Origin: Thermococcus sp. SY098 | GTDB taxonomy: Archaea > Methanobacteriota_B > Thermococci > Thermococcales > Thermococcaceae | DNA length: 64,000 nt | Direction: 5' to 3' | NCBI RefSeq assembly: GCF_035621495.1 | Contig: NZ_CP141821.1 | Coordinates: forward strand, 1,268,760-1,332,759 | Shown here: positions 1 through 6,885 of the stretch, one piece after another | Layout: every line of letters starts with the position of its first letter | How positions within the stretch are numbered: the stretch's first letter is position 1 | Position numbers and translations under genes: made by a program | Notes under the pieces: model-generated | The model's input: the letters and a program-made list of their open reading frames with translations, nothing else | What the model was told of the DNA's origin: nothing | Database searches by the model: none

Positions 1-439
1 AGGGTGCAACGCCCACTGCAAAGGCTTTTCCGAAGTTTCCTCCGAAGTAGAAACCCAGTCTAAGCCAGCCCAAGAGATAGATAACACCAATGCCAGTTAA
101 AGAACCCAGGATATAGCCTTTTAGATTCTCATATCTCTCACTTATCAGACCAACCAAAAATGCGGCTACTGGGAAAGCTATTAAATAACCTCCCGTTGGA
201 CCATAGAGGTAAACAAATCCCCCTTTAAATCCCGCAAAAACAGGGAGTCCTATAGCACCCATCAGGAGGTATATCGCCTGACTTAGGAAACCCAAACGCG
301 CTCCCAAAATCAATCCGCTGAGCAGGACGAAGAGAACCTGCAGAGTTACCGGTACTTCCCCAATTGGAATGCTTATTTGAGCTCCAACTGCAGTTAATGC
401 GGCAAATAAGGCTGAGTATGCAATTTCCTTTGCCTTCAT
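1..439 (-). CDS. bioY: BioY-type biotin transporter substrate-binding subunit (3' end outside window)
   Basis: This is the membrane S-component of an ECF transporter that captures biotin. The reading frame starts at the ATG whose complement lies at 437-439, after a GGAGGATG Shine-Dalgarno, and runs off the left edge after 146 codons. The visible protein starts MKAKEIAYSALFAALTAVGA and contains IPIGEVPVTLQVLFVLLSG and GPTGGYLIAFPVAAF, the conserved BioY features, with several hydrophobic helices. It is transcribed away from the ATPase/EcfT pair at 2148-3697, with a secreted-protein gene between. Family assignment is firm. Biotin as substrate is inferred from the family. Confidence 0.93.
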   Translation of the reverse strand, partial: MKAKEIAYSALFAALTAVGAQISIPIGEVPVTLQVLFVLLSGLILGARLGFLSQAIYLLMGAIGLPVFAGFKGGFVYLYGPTGGYLIAFPVAAFLVGLISERYENLKGYILGSLTGIGVIYLLGWLRLGFYFGGNFGKAFAVGVAP

Positions 440-682
440 TTTAGCATCCTCCAGTGTTTTATTTTGGTTAACTTTTAAAATTTTAACTTCTCTAAAAAAG
501 AACTCAGAAAAGAGATCAATCTTCTCGAATTCTCAAAGAAACTGTTTGCTAATCTAATGAAAGGAATGAGAGAACAGAGATTCTGAGGTTATTATAGCTG
601 AACAGTAACCAAACAAGGTAATCTGACATTACTAAAATAGGTCGAGAGCATAAAGTATACCATACAACTCGGAGGGAAGTTT
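440..682. promoter_or_regulatory. Divergent intergenic region of bioY and the secreted ThuA-like gene
   Basis: No gene is visible in this 243-bp AT-rich stretch. The bioY side (minus strand) has an A/T-rich TATA-like segment around 470-490, where two AAGTTAA direct repeats flank the TATA-like core and could bind a repressor. A GGAGGATG ribosome site lies nearer bioY. On the other side, a CGGAGGGA ribosome site at about 670-677 precedes the ATG at 683. Operator function is only suggested by the repeat position. Confidence 0.4.
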
Positions 683-2059
683 ATGAAAAAAATAGCAAGT
701 TTAGTGATCGTATTCTTATTTCTAGCGAGCAGCATTGGATTTGGTAGTTTTCCAGAAGTTTCTGCTCAAAGTAATTACAGCAACCAACGAGTTTTATTGT
801 TGAAAAATGTTGATGCTTGGGGCTCAAATGCCGTCGAAGAAATGTTAGATGAAATCGGTGTTCCATACGATGTCCTTTCATCTTCTGAGTTCGCGCCTTT
901 AACGGCTTCAGATCTCATAAATAAATACGACGTGATCATCATAGAAAGTGATCAGCCCCAAAATTTCTATGACGAACTTGCCCCAGAAATGGGGGACATT
1001 GAAGAGTTTGTCAAAGCAGGGAAAGTCCTACAGGTACATGCTGCAAACTGGGGATGGCACGGAGGAGTATGGAAAACCCCTCTGCCAGGAGGAGTTGAAA
1101 TAGTGAAGAGCTACTCAAACTATGACTACAACGTCGAAAAAGATTTGTGGTATTACAGCACCTTTGCCAGCCATGGTTACCTTACAAACCTGCCGCAGGA
1201 TGCCAAAATTATAACCGTGCAATCCGATACAAGATACTCCCAAGGAAATCCAGACTACACAAAACCGAGTGCAGTCACATACACATTTGGAAAGGGACTT
1301 GTGTTTGCAACCGGGCTTACTTTGGAATACAGTGCAGAATATAGGGGGGCTATGTGGAAAGAATTCCTTAAGGAAATCATTATCGGCAGCCTTGAGTTTA
1401 AACCAGCTAAAAAAGTTGAATATTTTGACTACGCAATGATGAACTACATATGGTACATGCTCTACAACAGGTATACTGAGAAATTTGATGAGATGTACAA
1501 GGAAACTGAACAATATAACATAACAAACTCAACAATCCCCCAAGTAGCTGAGTACAAATCACTTGCAGAAAAGCACTATGAACTGGGCTGGCAATACGGA
1601 CATCCGATTAAAGGCCACATACAAGCGTTGCCACATATGAGAAGGGCATACATGAACATAAAGAAGGCATACGTTCTGCTCGACTACTCTCTGAAGGGAT
1701 TGAAACATTGGCAAGCACTTGAGAACAACAACTTAACTGCACTGATTCAACAGAACAATGATGCATCGACGCTTTACTGGGTTGGAGGACCACTCAATGG
1801 CACATATAAAGGGATAGAGAATGCAAAAGCGACATGGAGCAGATTCTTGGGTGGCAATAACGTGACTAAAGTAGATGTATACAACATAACACTTGCAAAA
1901 AGTGAAGAGGGTATGACAGGCATACGTGCCGTTGTGATAGTATCAACCAAGGAAGGCAAGAGGATTCCGCTGAGATATGAGATCTACTTCAAAGATGACA
2001 GCATAATTGAGGAGTGGTGGATTATCGATCCTTCAGTCCTTGAAATGGCAAAAGACTGA
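683..2059 (+). CDS. Secreted protein with N-terminal ThuA/GATase-like domain
   Basis: This is a 458-residue exported protein. A classical signal peptide (MKKIASLVIVFLFLASSIGF, probably cut after VSAQ near residue 29) follows a strong GGAGGGA ribosome site. Residues ~35-230 look like a ThuA or glutamine-amidotransferase-like alpha/beta fold: NQRVLLLKNVDAWG, KYDVIIIESDQP, GKVLQVHAANWGWHGG and GKGLVFATGLTLEY resemble successive beta strands with turns. No Cys-His-Glu amidotransferase triad is evident. The C-terminal ~230 residues are helical and then beta-rich, with no recognised family. It sits between bioY and the ECF ATPase, but nothing in the sequence ties it to biotin. Fold call moderate, function unknown. 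Confidence 0.75.
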   Translation: MKKIASLVIVFLFLASSIGFGSFPEVSAQSNYSNQRVLLLKNVDAWGSNAVEEMLDEIGVPYDVLSSSEFAPLTASDLINKYDVIIIESDQPQNFYDELAPEMGDIEEFVKAGKVLQVHAANWGWHGGVWKTPLPGGVEIVKSYSNYDYNVEKDLWYYSTFASHGYLTNLPQDAKIITVQSDTRYSQGNPDYTKPSAVTYTFGKGLVFATGLTLEYSAEYRGAMWKEFLKEIIIGSLEFKPAKKVEYFDYAMMNYIWYMLYNRYTEKFDEMYKETEQYNITNSTIPQVAEYKSLAEKHYELGWQYGHPIKGHIQALPHMRRAYMNIKKAYVLLDYSLKGLKHWQALENNNLTALIQQNNDASTLYWVGGPLNGTYKGIENAKATWSRFLGGNNVTKVDVYNITLAKSEEGMTGIRAVVIVSTKEGKRIPLRYEIYFKDDSIIEEWWIIDPSVLEMAKD

Positions 2060-2147
2060 CTTATCGTCCCATCTTTTCTATTTTATTGTCTAAAGTTGTG
2101 AAAGCAACGGGTCACATTTTTAAAGCATTTTTCTTAACCCAGATACG

Positions 2148-2942
2148 ATGATAGAAGTCAAAAATCTCTGGCACATCTATGAGGGAAAAAGAATTGCTCT
2201 GAAAAATGTTAGTCTGAGCTTTGGAAACGAGATAATTGCATTAGTTGGCCCCAATGGCTCCGGAAAGACCACCTTGGCAAAACACTTCAATGGGCTTTTA
2301 AAGCCCACAAAAGGAGAAGTTTTCATTGACGGCATCAACACCAAAAACGCCAGTGTGGCGGAGCTTTCAAGGATTGTTGGATACGTTTTTCAGAATCCAG
2401 AAAACATGTTTTTTGAAGAAAACGTTTTTAAAGAAGTTGCATTTGGGCCAAAAAATCTTGGACTTAGCGGAGAAGCTCTTGAAAAGAGAGTTAAATGGGC
2501 ACTCAGGATTGTGAATCTAAGTGGATATGAAGACAGAAGCCCATATTCGCTCAGCGGTGGGGAAAAGCAGAGACTGGCAATAGCGTGCATACTTGCAATG
2601 AAACCCAAGTATGTAATCTTAGATGAACCGACCACGGGCCTGGATGAGAAAAGCTCGGAAAGCATAAAAGAGGTTATAAAGAAGCTAAGAAAAGAAGGAC
2701 ATGGGATAATGCTGATAACCCATGACATGGAGCTCGTTTTAGAGCTGGCGGAGCGAGTAGTTCTGCTATATGATGGGATCAAAGTTTTTGATGGCTCTGT
2801 TGATGAATTCTTCCAGCTTGATCTAAGAAATTACGAAATGGAAATACCCGAACTCCTCAGGATCAGTAAATCCCTTGGAATGGATTTTGTAAGGAGTGTT
2901 GATGAGTTCGTAAATCTGCTGTTGAAGAGGGTGGTAACATGA
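2148..2942 (+). CDS. ECF transporter ATP-binding protein (BioM/EcfA type)
   Basis: This 264-residue ABC ATPase should energise vitamin uptake together with EcfT and BioY. Walker A is GPNGSGKTT (about residues 34-42), followed by a Q-loop (VFQNPENMFFEE), the signature LSGGEKQRLAI, Walker B YVILDEPTTGLD and the switch His in LITHDMEL. The QNPENM(F) sequence after the Q-loop is typical of EcfA/CbiO ATPases. Only one ATPase gene is present, so it would act as a homodimer, as in BioMNY systems. The stop overlaps the start of the EcfT gene by four bases (ATGA), which implies translational coupling. Confidence 0.93.
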   Translation: MIEVKNLWHIYEGKRIALKNVSLSFGNEIIALVGPNGSGKTTLAKHFNGLLKPTKGEVFIDGINTKNASVAELSRIVGYVFQNPENMFFEENVFKEVAFGPKNLGLSGEALEKRVKWALRIVNLSGYEDRSPYSLSGGEKQRLAIACILAMKPKYVILDEPTTGLDEKSSESIKEVIKKLRKEGHGIMLITHDMELVLELAERVVLLYDGIKVFDGSVDEFFQLDLRNYEMEIPELLRISKSLGMDFVRSVDEFVNLLLKRVVT

Positions 2943-3697
2943 TGTACACCCTTTACATTGAGCGCGATTCCTTCCTTCATCACTTAGATCCAAGGGTTAA
3001 AATAATTTCCTCCCTCCTTGGAGTTTTAGCCATGATTCTCTTCAACTCTCCCTATCTGCTCTTTGCCCTCTTTGCCATTCTTTCCCTTTCTCTTAGATTC
3101 CTTGGAAAAATTAGTTTTAAGGAGCAGATAAAGGTATTGAAGCCACTAACCCCACTAATACTCATAACAATTGCAATCTGGCCTTTCATTTTAGATCCAA
3201 AGACATTTGGACTGTTCATCGGATTAGGATATGCTTTAAGACTTGCGTCCATGGCTATGATAACTTTTGGTCTTTTAATGACAACAACTCAGAGAGAGCT
3301 AATTTTAGGCTTCATAAAACTCAAAATGCCTTATGAGATTGGACTAACTCTCACAATAGCCCTTAGATACATACCAACCTTATTCGGCTTAGCTCAAACA
3401 ATAATTGACGCCCAAAAATCAAGGGGTCTGGAGCTCGAAAAAGGCAGCTTTTTCTCAAGGATTAAAAAAACGGTACCCATCTTAATTCCACTGATAATTG
3501 CATCCATAAAAACCGCCCATGAGCTTAGTATAGCCTTAGAAAGCAGGGCTTTTGGTGCAAATAGGAAGAGAACGTTCCTTCATACAATCCAAATGGAGAA
3601 AAAAGACTACATAGCACTCATTTTTGTGCTTCTGTTGTTTGGCTTAGCATTATATGCAAGATACCAGCTTGGAATTGGATATGTGAAGCTATACTAA
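2939..3697 (+). CDS. ECF transporter transmembrane protein (BioN/EcfT type)
   Basis: This 252-residue membrane scaffold links the ATPase dimer to the S-component. Several hydrophobic helices span residues ~20-130, with another near the C terminus. The cytoplasmic coupling segments of EcfT are visible: IIDAQKSRGLELEKG and ESRAFGANRKRTF carry the two Ala-Arg-Gly type motifs in variant form. It overlaps the ATPase gene by four bases. An alternative start three bases further on (second ATG) cannot be excluded. Its 3' end overlaps the convergent gene at 3689 by nine bases. Confidence 0.92.
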   Translation: MMYTLYIERDSFLHHLDPRVKIISSLLGVLAMILFNSPYLLFALFAILSLSLRFLGKISFKEQIKVLKPLTPLILITIAIWPFILDPKTFGLFIGLGYALRLASMAMITFGLLMTTTQRELILGFIKLKMPYEIGLTLTIALRYIPTLFGLAQTIIDAQKSRGLELEKGSFFSRIKKTVPILIPLIIASIKTAHELSIALESRAFGANRKRTFLHTIQMEKKDYIALIFVLLLFGLALYARYQLGIGYVKLY

Positions 3698-4339
3698 GAA
3701 CATTTTGGCTTTCTTATCAATGGGAATGCTATGCTCTCCAATATTTTTTACGAATTCCGGTGGAGCTTTGAGAACGCTGATGTTCATACGATAATGCCCC
3801 CTGTATCCGCTCGTCCTCAGAACCAAGAGATGTTCAAACAGTTCGGGAATTACAAACAGCCTCTTAAATTCGGAATTTAAGTCAAGCTCATTTATTTCAA
3901 GGGTATTGTGGGATAAAACTAAAAACAGACCTTTTTCATCAACAACCCTTCTCATTTTAATAAGCTTTTCCCTTGACTGATTTTCAAGAATAGAGAAGTT
4001 TGAAACAAAGATAAGGGAATTATCCTCAACAAGCTCCAAAGCTGAGGAGAGCTCATCCAGAGTATAGACTTTACCCAAAAATAAGTTCTCATTGTTTTCA
4101 GAGAGCTTATTCAAAAGCTTTAGCGAGAATCCATTAGTCGGCTCAAGATAATAAGCGGTCATTCCAGAATTAAGGGCATTTGCAAGAGTTGAATACTGAA
4201 GGATAGTTTGGGATAGAGCATCTGTAGTCACTACAGCCACCATGCTACCTTCTTCTACCTCACCCACCAACGGTGAGAGCTCTTCAATGAGCGGCACTTT
4301 TCTCTTTTCCTCACCAGCTGGTCTGAAGAACATCGGCAT
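3689..4339 (-). CDS. Degenerate RecA/Rad55-like protein without Walker motifs
   Basis: This 216-residue protein has the alternating hydrophobic strand pattern of the RecA/KaiC-like ATPase core: MVAVVTTDALSQTILQY at the P-loop position, TAYYLEPTN, NSLIFVSNFSIL at the Walker B position, and GLFLVLSHNTLEI. The glycine-rich P-loop with Lys and the Walker B acid are absent, so it probably does not hydrolyse ATP. Such Rad55-like paralogues are common in Thermococcales and their roles are unknown. The chosen ATG (4337-4339) lies about 27 bases after a TATA box at 4361-4371 and has no Shine-Dalgarno, so the mRNA is probably leaderless. Alternative starts are TTG 4342 and ATG 4333. Confidence 0.7.
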   Translation of the reverse strand: MPMFFRPAGEEKRKVPLIEELSPLVGEVEEGSMVAVVTTDALSQTILQYSTLANALNSGMTAYYLEPTNGFSLKLLNKLSENNENLFLGKVYTLDELSSALELVEDNSLIFVSNFSILENQSREKLIKMRRVVDEKGLFLVLSHNTLEINELDLNSEFKRLFVIPELFEHLLVLRTSGYRGHYRMNISVLKAPPEFVKNIGEHSIPIDKKAKMFLV

Positions 4340-4360
4340 CAAAAAGTTAATTCCCTGTTC

Positions 4361-4371
4361 AAATATTTATA
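4361..4371 (-). promoter_or_regulatory. TATA box for the RecA-like gene (leaderless)
   Basis: On the minus strand this reads TTATAAATATT. Its centre lies about 26 bases before the ATG at 4339, the distance expected from an archaeal TATA box to the transcription start. Transcription would therefore begin at the start codon itself. Confidence 0.5.
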
Positions 4372-4401
4372 ATTTGCGAAAAATATGAAAGGAAAAGCAC
4401 C

Positions 4402-4508
4402 TCAAAGAACCGCCATGATAGAAAGTCCGACCACAATCATGATAATTACCATTAGAATTATTGCTATCACTATTGCAAAGAGCCATGCTATCACTGCTTT
4501 GCCGTTCT
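4402..4508 (-). pseudogene. 3' part of a small membrane-protein gene split by the TnpB element
   Basis: Just beyond the right end of the tnpB element the minus strand continues as an open frame, NGKAVIAWLFAIVIAI followed by ILMVIIMIVVGLSIMAVL, and then a stop at 4402-4404. This is one strongly hydrophobic helix with no start codon or ribosome site of its own. The matching 5' part (ribosome site, ATG and 16 codons) lies on the other side of the element at about 5928-5974. Joined, the two would give a protein of about 52 residues with a short polar N terminus and one membrane helix. The family is not recognised. Confidence 0.6.
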
Positions 4509-4556
4509 GGTTAGCCGTAACTTTTGTAAAGTTCGTAAATGTCGTTACGGCTAACC
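4509..4556 (-). repeat. Right-end hairpin of the TnpB element, overlapping the tnpB stop
   Basis: GGTTAGCCGTAAC (4509-4521) and its exact reverse complement GTTACGGCTAACC (4544-4556) form a 13-bp perfect stem around a 22-base loop. The hairpin contains the last codons and the stop of tnpB. In characterised TnpB systems the right end supplies the scaffold of the guide (omega/re) RNA, and the guide begins directly after it. By that analogy the guide here would be host DNA just below 4509, read on the minus strand. Confidence 0.75.
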
Positions 4557-5692
4557 TTCCCCACTCCCGTCTTCATTGGAGGGCTTTCGGGAGGAACGGG
4601 AACTCCCCACATCTTCAAGGCTCTCAAGCGAATGTTCCAAGAGCCGACAACATCACGGTCGGCCTCAAAACCACAGTTTGAACACTTCAAAACCCTGTGC
4701 TCATTCGGGCTTAATTTCTCCCCACATATCGGGCACAGGGAGGAAGTAAAAGCCGGATTAACGAAAACAACCCTAACGCCCTTTAATTTCGCCTTGTATT
4801 CGATAATTGACTGGAGTTTCCTAAAACTCCAGCGGTGCAAACGACCATTCATCTCGGCGGAATATCTAATCGAATCCCTAATTTCCGTCAAATCTTCCAG
4901 AGCAAGACCACCGTATTTCTTTGCTAACTCCACGATGTTATTCGCAAGTTTATGATAAAGGTCGTTCAACCTGTTCTTCTCCCTCTCCCCGTACTTCTCA
5001 AGGAGTTCCTTCCTCTTCCTTCCAGCCCTGATTTTCTGCTGTATCATTCTCCTCTTCACGAAGTAACCAGTCCTAATCTCCCGCTCGTGAGTAATGATTT
5101 GGACAAACTCGCCGTTTGGGAGTGAAATTGTTACGTTATTCTCGTTCAAATCCACTCCAACGAAAGTAAATGACCCTCTTATTTCAACCTCCTTGGAGAA
5201 TACTACGTTAATGAATACCCCTTTTGGCGTTCTAACTAACCAAGCTTGTCCGACCTTCCAATTTCTAAACTTCTCGTGATACTTTGCAGGATAAAACTTC
5301 AACTGAATTCTCCCGTTGGGAGTGGAAACCTTCACTACTCCCTCCTCAAGGTCAAGTTTGAAGAGATGGTCATCCAACATTACGACATCCTTCTTGAAAA
5401 CAGGCTTCCCATTAGCTTTCCCTTTCCTTTTCCTCTTCCTGTAGCTCTTGTAAATTGCGACAGCCATTTGACAAGCCGTGTAAAGATAATGACTTGGTAA
5501 TTGCGGGTATTTCTCCCTTAACTCTTTGTAAGTTCCCTTCTTCAGGCGATAAAAGCTTGTTACATTGTTTTCAAAAGCGTGAGTGATGAGAAAGTTCACA
5601 ATTTCCCGATAAGTGAGGAAGAGGTAATCTAATCCTTTGGGTGTTTCCTTGAGTTTAAATTTTGCCGTGAGTTTAATTGTTTCACTCGGCAT
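4511..5692 (-). CDS. tnpB: TnpB RNA-guided endonuclease
   Basis: This 393-residue TnpB appears full-length and intact. RuvC-like motifs are present in order: Asp181 in FVGVDLNENNV, Glu266 in GGLALEDLTEI, and Asp345/Asp347 in FEADRDVVGSWN. A four-cysteine zinc finger (Cys320, Cys323, Cys337, Cys340; SLCPICGEK and LKCSNCGFE) precedes the last acid. The N-terminal ~150 residues are the basic wedge/REC-like part with a KSYRKRKRKGK stretch. The start ATG lies inside the stop region of the upstream ribbon-helix-helix gene, so the two are translationally coupled. Known TnpBs are RNA-guided nucleases that help keep the element at its site. Activity here is inferred from the conserved residues. Confidence 0.95.
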   Translation of the reverse strand: MPSETIKLTAKFKLKETPKGLDYLFLTYREIVNFLITHAFENNVTSFYRLKKGTYKELREKYPQLPSHYLYTACQMAVAIYKSYRKRKRKGKANGKPVFKKDVVMLDDHLFKLDLEEGVVKVSTPNGRIQLKFYPAKYHEKFRNWKVGQAWLVRTPKGVFINVVFSKEVEIRGSFTFVGVDLNENNVTISLPNGEFVQIITHEREIRTGYFVKRRMIQQKIRAGRKRKELLEKYGEREKNRLNDLYHKLANNIVELAKKYGGLALEDLTEIRDSIRYSAEMNGRLHRWSFRKLQSIIEYKAKLKGVRVVFVNPAFTSSLCPICGEKLSPNEHRVLKCSNCGFEADRDVVGSWNIRLRALKMWGVPVPPESPPMKTGVGKVSRNDIYELYKSYG

Positions 5693-5846
5693 TTTCCAGC
5701 TCCTTTTTTGTTTTCTTAATCCAATCTTTCATTGCCTCTTCAATTGCAACACTTAGAACTCCCCTCTTATTCCCATAACGTTTTTTGGCGAGTTTTTTGA
5801 ACTCTTCAAGAGTTTCCTCACTAATGACGAAAGTCGCCTTAGGCAT
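5682..5846 (-). CDS. Small ribbon-helix-helix-like protein overlapping tnpB
   Basis: This 54-residue ORF starts MPKATFVISEETLEEFKKLA and ends KKTKKELENAE. A short beta strand (ATFVIS) followed by two helices (residues ~9-23 and ~29-48) matches the CopG/Arc-type ribbon-helix-helix pattern. A GGTGG ribosome site precedes the ATG, and the last 11 bases overlap the tnpB start, so the two form one transcription unit. It could be an autorepressor limiting tnpB expression, or an antitoxin-like passenger. The coding potential is clear from codon pattern and ribosome site. The fold is inferred from sequence pattern. Confidence 0.75.
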   Translation of the reverse strand: MPKATFVISEETLEEFKKLAKKRYGNKRGVLSVAIEEAMKDWIKKTKKELENAE

Positions 5847-5927
5847 TACAAACCACCATCAAAGAAATACTAAGTTGAGTATTTAAACCTTGTGCTAACA
5901 AAAACCAACAAAAGTTACGAAAGTTAC

Positions 5928-5974
5928 CATTTATGAAACAGCCCGAACACAGCCATTGGCCCAACTGGCGCCAT
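5928..5974 (-). pseudogene. 5' part of the small membrane-protein gene split by the TnpB element
   Basis: A GGTGA ribosome site at 5981-5985 with six-base spacing precedes ATG at 5972-5974, encoding MAPVGPMAVFGLFHKW. The frame then meets a stop at the element boundary. A TATA-like A/T-rich stretch lies upstream at about 6010-6020. The 3' part resumes in a compatible frame at 4508. Joining after TGGT or TGGTA gives Trp-Tyr-Gln-Asn-Gly at the junction. The gene is probably inactivated unless the short peptide has its own role. Confidence 0.6.
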
Positions 5975-6090
5975 TACGGATCACCTTTTTTAAGATAAAC
6001 ACTTAAAGTTTATTAAGTTTTCCTATTCATTGAAGAAAGTTTTTGCGAAAAAGCTTTAAACATTTTTCCTTAGGTGTTGAGGGGATCAAA

Positions 6091-6885
6091 ATGCTTGAAT
6101 CAATAAAGGAATTCTTCTGGATTTACTTCATAAGACCTATGTACACAAGAGAAGGCTACAACCCATACAATACGCTCGTATATGCGTTTCTCCTTGGTTT
6201 GGGCGTCATATATTCCTACAAATACATAATCAAACCCTTAAAGATCAAAGTTGATGAAAAGCTTTTCTGGGCTGTTACCCCCATGGTTGTCTTTGGAGCA
6301 ACTGTCAGAGCGTTAGTTGATGGTGGAGTACTGAAGCCCAACCCTCTGATCTTAACACCCGGAATATTTTTCACAGCATTTTTCCTGATTGTTCCCGCTT
6401 TAATAGCCGATGCAAAGCTGAAAACATACCCAAAAGTTACGATAGCTTGGGGTACGATGTTGGCATTATATGCAAATTACCTTCTTGTAACACACGTTAA
6501 AAGCTTCAAACCTTATGAGCTCACGATTTTCTGGACGGTAATTTTTATACTCCCGGTTCTGATTTTCTACAGGTTTAAGCCTTTCGAGAAGCTCTATTTA
6601 TATCCCGTTTTGGCACATCTATTCGACATAGGCTCAACGGTTGTAGCAATACACTATTACGGCTACAGAGAAGTCCACTGGCTTGAAAACATCCTCGTTA
6701 CAAAATTTGGGGCATTCATTTACTACCCATGGATACTGTTCATACTCATAGTGGTTTATTACGGCCTAAAATACCTGGTGCCAGACGAAGAAGAGAGAAG
6801 ATACTGGTATCTGGCAATTTACATTCTCGGCTTGGGTCCAGCGATAAGGGATCCAGCGCAGATGATTTTACAGCTTGCTGGTTAG
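6091..6885 (+). CDS. DUF63 family integral membrane protein
   Basis: This 264-residue polytopic membrane protein of the archaeal DUF63 family has no known function. The family N terminus, FIRPMYTREGYNPYNTLVYA, is present, followed by about seven hydrophobic segments and a conserved LAHLFDIGSTVVAIHYYG near residue 170. ATG 6091 was chosen because a GAGGGGATC ribosome site lies eight bases before it, whereas the upstream in-frame extension starts before any ribosome site. A TATA-like AAGCTTTAAAC at about 6050-6060 fits a short leader. The stop overlaps the convergent helicase gene by four bases. Confidence 0.9.
   Translation: MLESIKEFFWIYFIRPMYTREGYNPYNTLVYAFLLGLGVIYSYKYIIKPLKIKVDEKLFWAVTPMVVFGATVRALVDGGVLKPNPLILTPGIFFTAFFLIVPALIADAKLKTYPKVTIAWGTMLALYANYLLVTHVKSFKPYELTIFWTVIFILPVLIFYRFKPFEKLYLYPVLAHLFDIGSTVVAIHYYGYREVHWLENILVTKFGAFIYYPWILFILIVVYYGLKYLVPDEEERRYWYLAIYILGLGPAIRDPAQMILQLAG

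Larger units (their letters stand above)
4509..5930 (-). mobile_element. IS200/IS605-superfamily TnpB-only element (no TnpA)
   Basis: The element contains a ribbon-helix-helix gene and tnpB, both on the minus strand and overlapping, and no Y1 transposase (TnpA) gene. Its tnpB-distal end has a perfect 13-bp inverted repeat (4509-4521 and 4544-4556), typical of the terminal hairpin of this superfamily. It interrupts a small membrane-protein gene whose halves flank it. There are no terminal inverted repeats or target duplication, as expected for single-strand transposition. The exact ends are uncertain by a few bases because both junctions contain TAAC. It would need a TnpA supplied in trans. 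Confidence 0.8.

Noticed and set aside
470-492. BirA-type biotin operator before bioY
   Set aside because: A single GGTTAAC half-site and AAGTTAA repeats are present, but not the paired BirA consensus with its usual spacing.
4385-4681. 98-codon plus-strand ORF over the right end of the TnpB element
   Set aside because: It is antisense to the real membrane-helix fragment and to the tnpB 3' end, has no ribosome site, and its Ile/Thr-rich sequence is the mirror of the hydrophobic helix.
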